Source: Marisediminicola antarctica (GTDB lineage: Bacteria; Actinomycetota; Actinomycetes; Actinomycetales; Microbacteriaceae). Taken from it: a DNA stretch of 64,000 bases. The stretch spans positions 2,170,001 through 2,234,000 of the forward strand of contig NZ_CP017146.1 of NCBI RefSeq assembly GCF_009930795.1, given 5' to 3'. Made by a program: the position numbers and the translations under genes. Position 1 is the first letter of the stretch. The number at the start of each line of letters is the position of its first letter. The notes below the pieces were generated by a model. The model searched no databases and had not been told where the DNA came from. It worked only from the letters and a program-made list of their open reading frames with translations. Positions 56,223-64,000 of the stretch are shown piece after piece.

Positions 56223-56250
56223 CACGCTTTCATTCACACGCTTTCATTCA
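56223..56250 (+). repeat. 14-bp tandem repeat in the rpoZ leader
   Basis: Two perfect copies of cacgctttcattca, preceded by a degenerate third (from about 56211), end 15 bases before the rpoZ ATG and just before its AGAAGGAG ribosome binding site. Confidence 0.9.
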
Positions 56251-56265
56251 CAGAAGGAGCACCAC

Positions 56266-56523
56266 ATGGTTGACAAGGCAAAGGGCATCATCGATCCGCC
56301 GATCGACGAGCTGCTGACGAAGGTCGACTCGAAGTACGCGCTCGTCATCTTCGCCTCCAAGCGTGCTCGCCAGATCAACGACTACTACGCCGACCTCCAC
56401 GAGGGAAGCCTGTTCGACAACGTCGGACCGCTCGTCGACTCCACGATCGAGGACAAGCCCCTTTCGGTCGCGCTGCACGAGATCAACGAGAACAAGCTCG
56501 TCGCAAAGCCCCTCGCCGAGTAG
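56266..56523 (+). CDS. rpoZ: RNA polymerase omega subunit
   Basis: 85 residues: [34 protein letters not shown] in segments typical of omega (RpoZ/RPB6), ending [20 protein letters not shown]. It helps the beta-prime subunit fold and assemble. AGAAGGAG precedes the ATG. It lies between gmk and coaBC as in Mycobacterium. Confidence 0.97.
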   Translation: MVDKAKGIIDPPIDELLTKVDSKYALVIFASKRARQINDYYADLHEGSLFDNVGPLVDSTIEDKPLSVALHEINENKLVAKPLAE

Positions 56524-56546
56524 CACCGACCCTCGATCCCGACGCC

Positions 56547-57767
56547 ATGACCGACCCCGGCGTGCCGCGGAAACTCGCCAGCCGCCCGCTGAACATCGTG
56601 GTGGGGATCACCGGGGGAATAGCGGCCTACAAGGCCGTCGGCGTCATCCGCGCCTTCGTGCTCCTCGGGCACGACGTGCACGTCGTGGCGACGGATGCCG
56701 CGCTTCGATTCGTCGGGCGGCCGACGCTCGAGGCGATCAGCCGCAACCCCGTGCACACCGACCTCTACGAGGGCGTCGCGCAGGTGAGGCATGTCGCGAT
56801 CGGCCAGGCCGCCGATCTCATCGTGGTCGCACCGGCGACGGCGAGTTCGATCGCGAAGCTCGCGATCGGGCTCGCCGACGACCTGCTGGGCACCACGATC
56901 CTCGCCAGTAGCGCCCCCGTCGTCGTCGCTCCTGCCATGCATACCGAGATGTGGGTCAACGCAGCGACGGCCGCGAACGTCGCGACGCTCCAGTCGCGGG
57001 GTATCCGCGTCGTCGGCCCGGGAACCGGGCAGCTGACCGGCTCGGATGCCGGGGTCGGGCGCATGGTCGAACCCGACGAGATCGTCGCGGCGGCCCTGGC
57101 CGCGCTGCGCCCGCGGGACCTCAGCGGTCGGCGGGTGCTCGTCACCGCCGGCGGCACGCGCGAACCGATCGACCCGGTCCGGTACATCGGCAACCGCTCG
57201 AGCGGCAGGCAGGGCGTCGCGATCGCAGGAGCCGCCGCTCTGCGGGGTGCCACCGTCGAGCTGATCGGCGCAAACCTCGAGGTGTCGCCGCCCCCCGGCG
57301 TTCGACTGACCGAAGTGAGCTCGGCAGCCGAGCTGGCCGCCGCCGCCGCCACCTCCGCCGCCAGCGCCGACATCATCATCATGGCCGCGGCCGTCGCAGA
57401 CTACCGCCCGGAGATCACGACTCAGTCGAAGATCAAGAAGGAGACGCAGGGCGACAGACTGCGGATCGACCTCGTCAAGAATCCCGATATTCTGGCCGGC
57501 CTCGCGTCCACGAGGCACCGCGGTCAGGTGATCGTCGGGTTCGCCGCAGAGACCGAACCGGACGACTCCGCGCTGCTCGCCCTCGGACGGTCGAAGATCG
57601 TGCGGAAGGGTGCCGACTATCTCGTCCTCAACAGGGTGGGCTGGACGGAGGGCTTCGCGGTTCCTGACAACCGGGTCCTGGTCATCGATCTGGCCGGGGA
57701 TATAGTGATGGAGGCCTCCGGGAGCAAGTTGTCGGTGGCCGATCGCATACTCGACCTGCTGGCCTGA
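56547..57767 (+). CDS. coaBC: Bifunctional phosphopantothenoylcysteine synthetase/decarboxylase
   Basis: 406 residues. The N-terminal CoaC flavoprotein ([34 protein letters not shown] with the catalytic His, PAMHTEMW) decarboxylates PPC; the C-terminal CoaB ([42 protein letters not shown]) joins phosphopantothenate to cysteine. The flexible lid reads [13 protein letters not shown], without the Cys of E. coli; in my recollection other actinobacteria share this. It starts 23 bases after rpoZ. Confidence 0.95.
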   Translation: MTDPGVPRKLASRPLNIVVGITGGIAAYKAVGVIRAFVLLGHDVHVVATDAALRFVGRPTLEAISRNPVHTDLYEGVAQVRHVAIGQAADLIVVAPATASSIAKLAIGLADDLLGTTILASSAPVVVAPAMHTEMWVNAATAANVATLQSRGIRVVGPGTGQLTGSDAGVGRMVEPDEIVAAALAALRPRDLSGRRVLVTAGGTREPIDPVRYIGNRSSGRQGVAIAGAAALRGATVELIGANLEVSPPPGVRLTEVSSAAELAAAAATSAASADIIIMAAAVADYRPEITTQSKIKKETQGDRLRIDLVKNPDILAGLASTRHRGQVIVGFAAETEPDDSALLALGRSKIVRKGADYLVLNRVGWTEGFAVPDNRVLVIDLAGDIVMEASGSKLSVADRILDLLA

Positions 57768-57879
57768 CCGTACCTGGTTGGCCGGCGGCCCGACCCGCTC
57801 GGGTCTGCGCCCCCGATTCGCACGGCACTGCCGACGGAGTGGATCCGCCCGCCCGCCAACTTCCAGCTACGAGGCACAC

Positions 57880-59082
57880 ATGAGTACGTCACCGTCCGGC
57901 CTGCGCCAGTTCAGCTCCGAATCCGTCACCGAGGGACACCCCGATAAGATCTGCGACCAGATCTCCGACGGGATCCTCGACGCGCTGCTCGCCGACGATC
58001 CGCACAGCCGGGTCGCGGTGGAGACCCTCGTCACGACCGGCCTCGTGCATGTCGCCGGCGAGGTCACGACCACCGGCTACGTCGACATCCCCACCCTCGT
58101 GCGCGACACGATCACGGCGATCGGCTACAACTCCTCCGAAGTGAGCTTCGACGGAAGCAACTGCGGGGTGACAGTCTCGATCGGGTCGCAGTCGCCGGAG
58201 ATCGCTCAGGGCGTCGACAGGGCTCTCGAGGCCCGCAGCGGCGACAACGACCTCCTCAACGCGCAGGGCGCCGGCGACCAGGGCATCATGTTCGGATTCG
58301 CCACCCGCGAGACCCCCGAGTTCATGCCGCTGCCGATCTGGCTCGCCCACCGCCTCGCCGAACGTCTCGCCGCAGTGCGCAAGGAGGGGCTCGTCGACTA
58401 CCTCCGGCCCGACGGCAAGACCCAGGTGACGATCGGCTACGACGGACTCGTTCCGCGCACCGTCGAGACCGTCGTGATCTCGGCCCAGCACGCGCCCAGC
58501 GTGTCAGACGCGACCCTCACCCGCGAGATCGAAGAACTGGTGATCAGGCCCGTCCTCGAGCTCGCCGGCCTCGACTTCTCGTCGGCGGCCATGCTCATCA
58601 ACCCGACCGGCCGGTTCGAGATCGGCGGCCCCAAGGGCGACGCCGGCCTCACCGGGCGCAAGATCATCGTCGACACCTACGGCGGCGCCAGCCGACACGG
58701 CGGCGGCGCGTTCAGCGGCAAGGACCCGTCGAAGGTCGACCGCTCCGCCGCCTATGCGATGCGCTGGGTCGCCAAGAACGCCGTCGCGGCCGGCCTCGCC
58801 GACCGGCTCGAGGTGCAGGTCGCCTACGCGATCGGCAAGGCATCCCCGGTGAGCCTGTACGTGGAGAGCTTCGGCACCGGCCACATCGACGACGCCGCGA
58901 TCGGTCGGGCCATCCGCGACGTGTTCGACCTGCGCCCCGCCGCGATCATCCGCGATCTCGACCTGCTCCGCCCGATCTACTCGGCCACCTCGACCTACGG
59001 CCACTTCGGCCGCGAGCTTCCCGACTTCACCTGGGAGAAGCTCGACCGGACCTCGTCGCTGCGCAGCGCCGCCGGGCTGTAA
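57880..59082 (+). CDS. metK: S-adenosylmethionine synthetase
   Basis: 400 residues. [49 protein letters not shown] and the C-terminal YGHFGRE are methionine adenosyltransferase motifs. The frame is open upstream through a non-coding GC-rich leader, but ATG at 57880 gives the family start. The 112-base gap after coaBC shows no riboswitch fold that I can recognise and no clear ribosome binding site. Confidence 0.97.
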   Translation: MSTSPSGLRQFSSESVTEGHPDKICDQISDGILDALLADDPHSRVAVETLVTTGLVHVAGEVTTTGYVDIPTLVRDTITAIGYNSSEVSFDGSNCGVTVSIGSQSPEIAQGVDRALEARSGDNDLLNAQGAGDQGIMFGFATRETPEFMPLPIWLAHRLAERLAAVRKEGLVDYLRPDGKTQVTIGYDGLVPRTVETVVISAQHAPSVSDATLTREIEELVIRPVLELAGLDFSSAAMLINPTGRFEIGGPKGDAGLTGRKIIVDTYGGASRHGGGAFSGKDPSKVDRSAAYAMRWVAKNAVAAGLADRLEVQVAYAIGKASPVSLYVESFGTGHIDDAAIGRAIRDVFDLRPAAIIRDLDLLRPIYSATSTYGHFGRELPDFTWEKLDRTSSLRSAAGL

Positions 59083-59084
59083 CC

Positions 59085-61070
59085 ATGACGACCCCCGCTC
59101 CGATCGCGCGGGTGATGGTCGATTCACCGCTGCCCCAGCTCGACCGGCTGTTCGACTACGCCGTGCCCGCCGCGATGGCGTCCGATGTCGCGCCCGGGGT
59201 GCGTGTTCGGGTGCCGCTCAGGTCAGCGGGGCGTATCGCCGACGGATTCGTGATCGAGGTCGTCACCGAGATCGACTACACCGGTGTGCTCAGCGAACTC
59301 GAGGCCGTGGTGTCGACCGCGTCCGTGCTCGCCCCCGAGGTCGTGGCGCTTGCGCGGGCCGTCGCCGACCGTGCCGCCGGCACGGCCAACGACGTGATCA
59401 GGCTCGCTGTGCCGAAACGCCAGGTGCGGGTCGAGAAGGTCTGGCTCGCGGGGCAGGCCGACGGCACCTCGGCTGCCGCCGAGGCCGATCCGGTCACACC
59501 CGCGGACGTCGCCGCGTACCCTGCCGACCGGCTCGCCCGGGCGATCGCCGGCGGCGAAAAGCACGCGGTCGATGCCGTACCGAGGGTCGTCGCCCTGCCT
59601 GACGGCCGGCAGGTGGGCCACTGGGCGACGACGATGGCCGCCGCCGCGACCCACGCGCTCGCGAGCGGCGGCAGCGCGATCCTCTCGGTACCCGACTACC
59701 GCGACCAGGAGCAGCTCATCGCGGCACTCGAGGCCGTGCTGCCCGCGTCCCGCATCGTGCACCTCGACGCCCGGCAGTCCAATCCCGACCGGTACCGTGC
59801 CCACCTCGACTGCCTGGGGGAGACCCCGCTCGCGATCGTCGGCAACCGCTCTGTCGTCTACGCGCCGGCAGCGCGGCTCGCGCTCATCGCCCTGTGGGAC
59901 GACGGCGACCCGCTGCACGCGGAGCCCCTCAGCCCCTACGTGCACACCAGGGACGCCGCACTCGTGCGGCAGCAGCAGCAGGGCTGCGCCCTCTTCTTCC
60001 TCGGCCATTCCCGCAGCACCGAGGTCGAGCGGCTCGTCGAGATCGGCTACCTCGGAACCCTCGGTCCGGCGCGTAACTACTCGCCGAAGATTGTCCCCAC
60101 TGCGCAGCAAGCCCCACAAGACCGGTACGCGGCGATCGCCCGCATCCCCTCCACGGCCTGGCGGGAGGCGAAGACGGCCCTGGAGACCGGCCCGGTGCTC
60201 GTGCAGGTCGCGCGCCCCGGCTTCGCACCGCGCCTCGCCTGCGACTCCTGCGGGCAGTCCGCCAGGTGCGGGCACTGCGACGGGCCGCTCGGCACGAAGA
60301 CGTCGGGCTCGGTGCCCGCGTGCACGTGGTGCGGCAAACCCGCCGCGGCCTGGACCTGCGGCAACTGCGAGGGCACCCGGCTGCGGCAGGTCGGGCAGGG
60401 CACCGTTCGCACCGCGGAGGACCTCGGGCGAGCCTTCCCTGGTGTGCGAGTGATCATCGCCGACGGCGACCGGCCGCTGCTGCACGTCGACGACGCGCCG
60501 GCCCTCGTCGTCGCCACCAGGGGAGCGGAGCCCCTCGCCGCGGGCGGCTACCATGCCGTGCTGCTGCTCGACGGGGAGCGGATGCTGGCCAGGGAGAGCC
60601 TGCGCGTCGGCGAGGACTGCCTGCGCTGGTGGGCGAACGCCGCCGCACTCGCGAAGCCGGGCGCTCCGGTCGTGCTCGTCGGGGTCGGCGGCGCCCTCGC
60701 GACGGCTCTGGCGACCTGGCGGCCGCAGTCCTACGCCGCCGCGGAACTCGTTGACCGACGACGGCTGAGGTTCCCGCCGGCGATCAGGGTCGCAACCGTC
60801 ACGGGCACCGCCGACACGGTCGAAAAGGCGCTGGCGAGCATCGCCGGCCTTACCGGCGCCGACGTTCTCGGCCCCCTCGACACCGACGCTGGCGTGCGCG
60901 CTATCGTGCGATTCGACTATTCCCAGGGCGCTGCCGTCGCCACGGCGCTGCGGGCCGAGATCATCCGGGCGGCCACAGTCCGCCGCAAGCGCGTCCCCGG
61001 CAAGAGCATCCCGCTCGCGCTGCCTACACTGAAAGTGCGGTTCGACGACATCGAGCCGTTCATCGAGTAA
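59085..61070 (+). CDS. priA: Primosomal protein N' (PriA), helicase-motif-degenerate actinobacterial form
   Basis: 661 residues. The 3' DNA-binding domain (VMVDSPLPQLDRLFDYAVP, GVRVRVPL) and the paired zinc knuckles (CDSCGQSARCGHC ... CTWCGKPAAAWTCGNC) are kept. The Walker A site is absent (LASGGSAILSVPD in its place) and the DEAH box is replaced by LWDDGD, so ATP-driven unwinding is unlikely. Actinobacterial PriA proteins are often annotated as probable N' for this reason. It starts 2 bases after metK, and fmt follows after 8 bases. Confidence 0.93.
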   Translation: MTTPAPIARVMVDSPLPQLDRLFDYAVPAAMASDVAPGVRVRVPLRSAGRIADGFVIEVVTEIDYTGVLSELEAVVSTASVLAPEVVALARAVADRAAGTANDVIRLAVPKRQVRVEKVWLAGQADGTSAAAEADPVTPADVAAYPADRLARAIAGGEKHAVDAVPRVVALPDGRQVGHWATTMAAAATHALASGGSAILSVPDYRDQEQLIAALEAVLPASRIVHLDARQSNPDRYRAHLDCLGETPLAIVGNRSVVYAPAARLALIALWDDGDPLHAEPLSPYVHTRDAALVRQQQQGCALFFLGHSRSTEVERLVEIGYLGTLGPARNYSPKIVPTAQQAPQDRYAAIARIPSTAWREAKTALETGPVLVQVARPGFAPRLACDSCGQSARCGHCDGPLGTKTSGSVPACTWCGKPAAAWTCGNCEGTRLRQVGQGTVRTAEDLGRAFPGVRVIIADGDRPLLHVDDAPALVVATRGAEPLAAGGYHAVLLLDGERMLARESLRVGEDCLRWWANAAALAKPGAPVVLVGVGGALATALATWRPQSYAAAELVDRRRLRFPPAIRVATVTGTADTVEKALASIAGLTGADVLGPLDTDAGVRAIVRFDYSQGAAVATALRAEIIRAATVRRKRVPGKSIPLALPTLKVRFDDIEPFIE

Positions 61071-61078
61071 AGAGCCAC

Positions 61079-62008
61079 GTGACCCACCTCAGAATCGTCT
61101 TCGCCGGCAGCCCCGGCGCCGCCGTCCCCAGCCTTCGCGCGATCGCCGCAACCGACCACGACGTCGCGGCGGTGCTCACCCGACTCGACTCGCCCAAGGG
61201 CCGCACACGCGTGCCCACCCCGACCGAAGTGGGGGCAGCGGCGGCCGAGCTCGGCCTCCCGACCATCAAGTCGAACCGGCCGGGGGACGAGGTCACCGAG
61301 CAGATCACCGCGCTCACCGCCGACCTCGGTGTCATCGTGGCCTACGGCGCGATCCTGCGCGAACCGCTCCTCTCTGCTCCTCGGCTCGGCTGGATCAACC
61401 TGCACTTCTCGCTCCTCCCGCGCTGGCGCGGCGCCGCCCCCGTGCAGCGGGCGATCATCGCCGGTGATCAGCTCACCGGCGCCAGCGTGTTCCAGCTCGT
61501 GCCAGAACTGGACGCGGGCGAGATCTACGGCCAGTTCACCCAGCCGATCGGCGGCAACGAGACCGCCGGGCACCTTCTCGACTCCCTCGCCGGCGGCGGA
61601 GCCGAGCTTCTCGCGCGCGTCATCGATGCGATCGCCGACGGCAGTGCGCGGGGCGAGCCCCAGTCCGGCGACGTGACGCTTGCCCCGAAGCTCACCCTCG
61701 TCGACGGCCGCATCGACTGGACCTCGCACGCGAGTACCGTGCACGACCTTATCCGCGGCGTGACACCCGAACCTGGCGCGTTCACGACCCTCGACGGCGC
61801 CAGGCTCAAGGTGCTCGACGCGGCCATCGCGCGGGACGCCGCCCGGGTGCCCTCCGGGCAACTCCGGCTCGACGGACGCCGCCTCCTCGCCGGTACCGCG
61901 AGCGACCCGATCGAGCTCGTCTCTGTGCAGCCGGCAGGCAAGAACGCCATGGCCGCCGCCGACTGGTGGCGCGGCAGGCCCGACGATGCGGGGATGATTG
62001 TCGAATGA
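61079..62008 (+). CDS. fmt: Methionyl-tRNA formyltransferase
   Basis: 309 residues. IVFAGSPGAAVPSLRAI starts the Rossmann domain; INLHFSLLPRWRGAAPVQ holds the catalytic Asn and His and the formyl-donor loop; the C-terminal OB fold (about 205-305) binds tRNA. It formylates initiator Met-tRNA. The GTG start follows priA by 8 bases, and its stop overlaps rsmB (ATGA). Confidence 0.96.
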   Translation: MTHLRIVFAGSPGAAVPSLRAIAATDHDVAAVLTRLDSPKGRTRVPTPTEVGAAAAELGLPTIKSNRPGDEVTEQITALTADLGVIVAYGAILREPLLSAPRLGWINLHFSLLPRWRGAAPVQRAIIAGDQLTGASVFQLVPELDAGEIYGQFTQPIGGNETAGHLLDSLAGGGAELLARVIDAIADGSARGEPQSGDVTLAPKLTLVDGRIDWTSHASTVHDLIRGVTPEPGAFTTLDGARLKVLDAAIARDAARVPSGQLRLDGRRLLAGTASDPIELVSVQPAGKNAMAAADWWRGRPDDAGMIVE

Positions 62009-63471
62009 CCAGTGACGCAAGGCCGCCCCGCCACGAGAAGCGGCGCCCGCCGCAGCGCCCCGCCGAAGTCCAGCGCCCCGCCAAGGCCCAGCGCGTGCAG
62101 CCGGCCCGCCGTGTCGCATTCGACGTGATCCGCGCGGTGACCGAATCGGACGCCTACGCGAACCTGCTGCTTCCCACCCGGCTCGAGCGGGCCGGACTGA
62201 GCGGAGCGGATGCCGGACTCGCGACCGAGCTGACCTACGGCACCCTTCGAATGCAGGGCTACTACGACGCCGTCATCCGGATCGCGGCCGGGCGCGACAC
62301 CGACAGGATCGACCCACCCATTCTCGATGTGCTGCGCCTTGCGACCCACCAGCTGCTGTCGATGCGCACCGCGCACCACGCCGTCGTCGACGAGGCCGTG
62401 TCGCTCGCCCGCGAGGTCGGCTCCCAGTCGGCCACCGGTTTCGTCAACGGCGTGCTGCGCACGATCACCCGGACCGAGCCCGCCGACTGGCACGAGAAGG
62501 TCATGGCCCAGCCGCGGTCCGACGACGAGCGCCTCGCCATCGAGTACTCCCACCCGGTCTGGATCGTGCGTGCCTTCCGCCGGGCGCTGGCCGCCGAGGG
62601 GCGCGAGATCGAGCTCGAAGACCTCCTCGACGCCGACAACCTCGCTCCTCGGGTGAGTCTTGTGGCTCTGCCGGGCCTGTCGAGCACCGACGACCTGCCC
62701 CGGTCGCGCCCCGCACGCTACTCGCCGCTCGGCGTCGTGAGCGAGGGCGGCGATCCGGCCCGGTGGCCCGTCGTGCAAACCGGCCACGCCCGTGTGCAGG
62801 ACGAGGGTTCCCAACTCGCCGCACTCGCCCTCAGCCGGGCCCGCCCGGCCGCCGCCGGCGAACGCTGGCTCGACATGTGCGCCGGTCCCGGGGGCAAGGC
62901 CGCGCTGCTCGCCGCCGAGGCCGCCGCCGTCGGCGTCACCCTCGTCGCCAACGAGATCCTCCCGGTTCGCGCCGAGCTGGTCCGCGCGGCACTCGCGGCC
63001 ATCCCGAACCCCCCGCAGGTGCTCGTGCAGGACGGCACGACGATCGGCCAGAGCCTCCCGGAGCAGTTCGACCGTATCCTCATCGACGCGCCCTGCACGG
63101 GTCTCGGCGCGCTCCGCCGCCGCCCGGAGGCACGCTGGCGCAAGCAGCCGAAGGACGTCGCCGAGCTGCAGAAGCTGCAGGCCAGTCTTCTCGAGTCCGG
63201 GATCGACGCGCTCAAGCCCGGCGGCATTCTCGCCTACGTCACCTGCTCGCCCCACCTCGCAGAGACCACCGGCGTCGTCGAGGGCGTTCTGAAGCGCCAG
63301 GGCGGGCGCATCGAGCGGCTCGACACCGCGGCGGTGCTCGCCGGTGTGACGGTGGAACCGCTCGAGCTCGGCGAGCAGGGCGAGCGCGCGTCCGGGCATG
63401 TGCAGCTCTGGCCGCATCGGCACGGCACCGACGCGATGTTCATCTGCCTGCTGCAGAAGGTCGCGGGCTAG
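62005..63471 (+). CDS. rsmB: 16S rRNA m5C967 methyltransferase RsmB
   Basis: 488 residues. A basic Pro/Arg-rich head (1-32) precedes a NusB-like RNA-binding domain (ARRVAFDVIRAVTESDAYANL), then a Rossmann methyltransferase with MCAGPGGKAALLAAEA (SAM loop), IDAPCTGLGALRRRPEARW (motif IV Cys) and VTCSPH (motif VI catalytic Cys). It methylates 16S rRNA C967 (E. coli numbering) in relatives. ATGA overlap with fmt. Confidence 0.94.
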   Translation: MTSDARPPRHEKRRPPQRPAEVQRPAKAQRVQPARRVAFDVIRAVTESDAYANLLLPTRLERAGLSGADAGLATELTYGTLRMQGYYDAVIRIAAGRDTDRIDPPILDVLRLATHQLLSMRTAHHAVVDEAVSLAREVGSQSATGFVNGVLRTITRTEPADWHEKVMAQPRSDDERLAIEYSHPVWIVRAFRRALAAEGREIELEDLLDADNLAPRVSLVALPGLSSTDDLPRSRPARYSPLGVVSEGGDPARWPVVQTGHARVQDEGSQLAALALSRARPAAAGERWLDMCAGPGGKAALLAAEAAAVGVTLVANEILPVRAELVRAALAAIPNPPQVLVQDGTTIGQSLPEQFDRILIDAPCTGLGALRRRPEARWRKQPKDVAELQKLQASLLESGIDALKPGGILAYVTCSPHLAETTGVVEGVLKRQGGRIERLDTAAVLAGVTVEPLELGEQGERASGHVQLWPHRHGTDAMFICLLQKVAG

Positions 63472-63485
63472 GGCCGCTGGCCCAA

Positions 63486-63491
63486 TAGGCT
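63486..63491 (+). promoter_or_regulatory. -10 element of a leaderless rpe promoter
   Basis: TAGGCT, six bases, then the ATG at 63498, the same hexamer and spacing as at aroQ. Confidence 0.5.
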
Positions 63492-63497
63492 CCCCCC

Positions 63498-64000
63498 ATG
63501 GACATGCGCCTGAATCCCAGCATCCTCGCGGCCGATTTCGCGAATCTCGAACGCGACCTCGCCCGGATCTCGAGCGCGGACTTCGCCCACGTCGACATCA
63601 TGGACAACCACTTCGTGCCGAACCTCACCTTCGGGCTCGGCATGGTCGAGCGGCTGCAGCAGGTGTCGCCGATTCCGCTCGACGTGCACCTCATGATCGA
63701 CGATCCCGACCGCTGGGCGCCGGGCTACGCGGAGGTCGGGGCCGCGTCGGTCACCTTTCACGCCGAGGCCGCCACGGATGCCGTCGCCCTCGCGCGCAGG
63801 CTGCGCGACATGGGTGCGAGGGCCGGCATCGCCCTCAAGCCGGGCACCCCGGTCGAGCCGTACCTCGAACTGCTCCAGGAGTTCGACCAGGTGCTCGTGA
63901 TGACCGTCGAGCCGGGATTCGGCGGGCAGTCGTTCATAGCGGAGACACTTCCGAAGATCGAACTGCTGCGTTCCGCAATACGGCGATCCGGGCACGACAT
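63498..64000 (+). CDS. rpe: Ribulose-phosphate 3-epimerase, 5' part
   Basis: The first 167 residues of a TIM-barrel epimerase that interconverts ribulose 5-phosphate and xylulose 5-phosphate; the gene runs off the right edge. LNPSILAADFANLERDL, HVDIMDNHFVPNLTFG (metal ligands His and Asp), LDVHLMI and VMTVEPGFGGQSF are diagnostic. About 50 residues are missing. Confidence 0.97.
   Translation, partial: MDMRLNPSILAADFANLERDLARISSADFAHVDIMDNHFVPNLTFGLGMVERLQQVSPIPLDVHLMIDDPDRWAPGYAEVGAASVTFHAEAATDAVALARRLRDMGARAGIALKPGTPVEPYLELLQEFDQVLVMTVEPGFGGQSFIAETLPKIELLRSAIRRSGHD

Noticed and set aside
57768-57879. SAM riboswitch before metK
   Set aside because: The 112-base gap is too short and shows no recognisable SAM aptamer core; only a small GACCC/GGGTC hairpin is seen.
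57868-57882. Leaderless promoter for metK (TACGAG six bases before ATG)
   Set aside because: The hexamer lacks the conserved final T, so it was left out of the leaderless set.

Overview
The window is GC-rich, almost fully coding DNA from an actinobacterium, most likely a Microbacteriaceae-type member of the Micrococcales (inference). Support comes from the gene order thrS-HIT-pdxS-pdxT-yebC-ruvCAB-yajC-secDF-relA, rarA-rpsD-alaS-ruvX-mltG-aroECKBQ-efp-nusB and pyrR-pyrBC-carAB-pyrF-(mIHF)gmk-rpoZ-coaBC-metK-priA-fmt-rsmB-rpe, which parallels Mycobacterium. Further support comes from an mIHF domain, cell-wall-binding type 2 repeats, an actinobacterial PriA without helicase motifs, frequent GTG starts and many apparently leaderless promoters.

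Layout. 1-830: 5' end of a formaldehyde dehydrogenase gene (minus), tRNA-Val(CAC) (minus), and a tRNA-Gly/Cys/Val(GAC) cluster (plus) closed by a strong terminator. 0.92-1.42 kb: a possible 53-residue zinc-ribbon gene and a region with no firm gene. 1.42-10.75 kb: one nine-gene operon for aerobic carbon monoxide oxidation. It encodes the form I Mo-Cu CO dehydrogenase subunits CoxM, CoxS and CoxL, then an XdhC-YHS fusion, a MocA-like nucleotidyltransferase, CoxD (AAA+), CoxE (VWA), CoxG (membrane-anchored SRPBCC) and a second XdhC protein. 10.77-12.24 kb: a secreted M23 peptidase with cell-wall-binding repeats (minus). 12.4-25.7 kb: housekeeping (thrS, PLP synthase, yebC, Holliday-junction resolution, Sec accessory translocase, stringent response). 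25.6-28.4 kb: three minus-strand genes (AbiEi-like, DUF349, membrane-anchored cyclophilin). 28.5-40.6 kb: rarA, rpsD, a small membrane protein, alaS, ruvX, mltG, the shikimate pathway, efp and nusB.

40.7-46.5 kb is an accessory block between nusB and pyrR. It holds an ABC importer cassette (ATPase, lipoprotein, permease), a LysR-type HTH-only protein with a basic tail, a 227-bp tandem repeat array (3.7 copies) with nested inverted repeats, and a divergent lysE/lysG pair. 46.6-64.0 kb is the pyrimidine operon, starting with a PyrR-binding hairpin against a strong Shine-Dalgarno and a TTG start, followed by gmk fused to an mIHF domain, rpoZ, coaBC, metK, priA, fmt, rsmB and the 5' part of rpe.

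Main points for a second look: the mIHF-guanylate kinase fusion; the structured 227-bp tandem array; nine genes whose -10 hexamer lies exactly six bases before the start codon (leaderless); 14-15 bp near-triplicate repeats next to rpsD, efp and rpoZ; the XdhC-YHS fusion and the AYACSFR active-site variant in the CO dehydrogenase operon; and the PyrR loop adjoining the pyrR ribosome binding site. All identifications are by reading the sequence; no database search was run.
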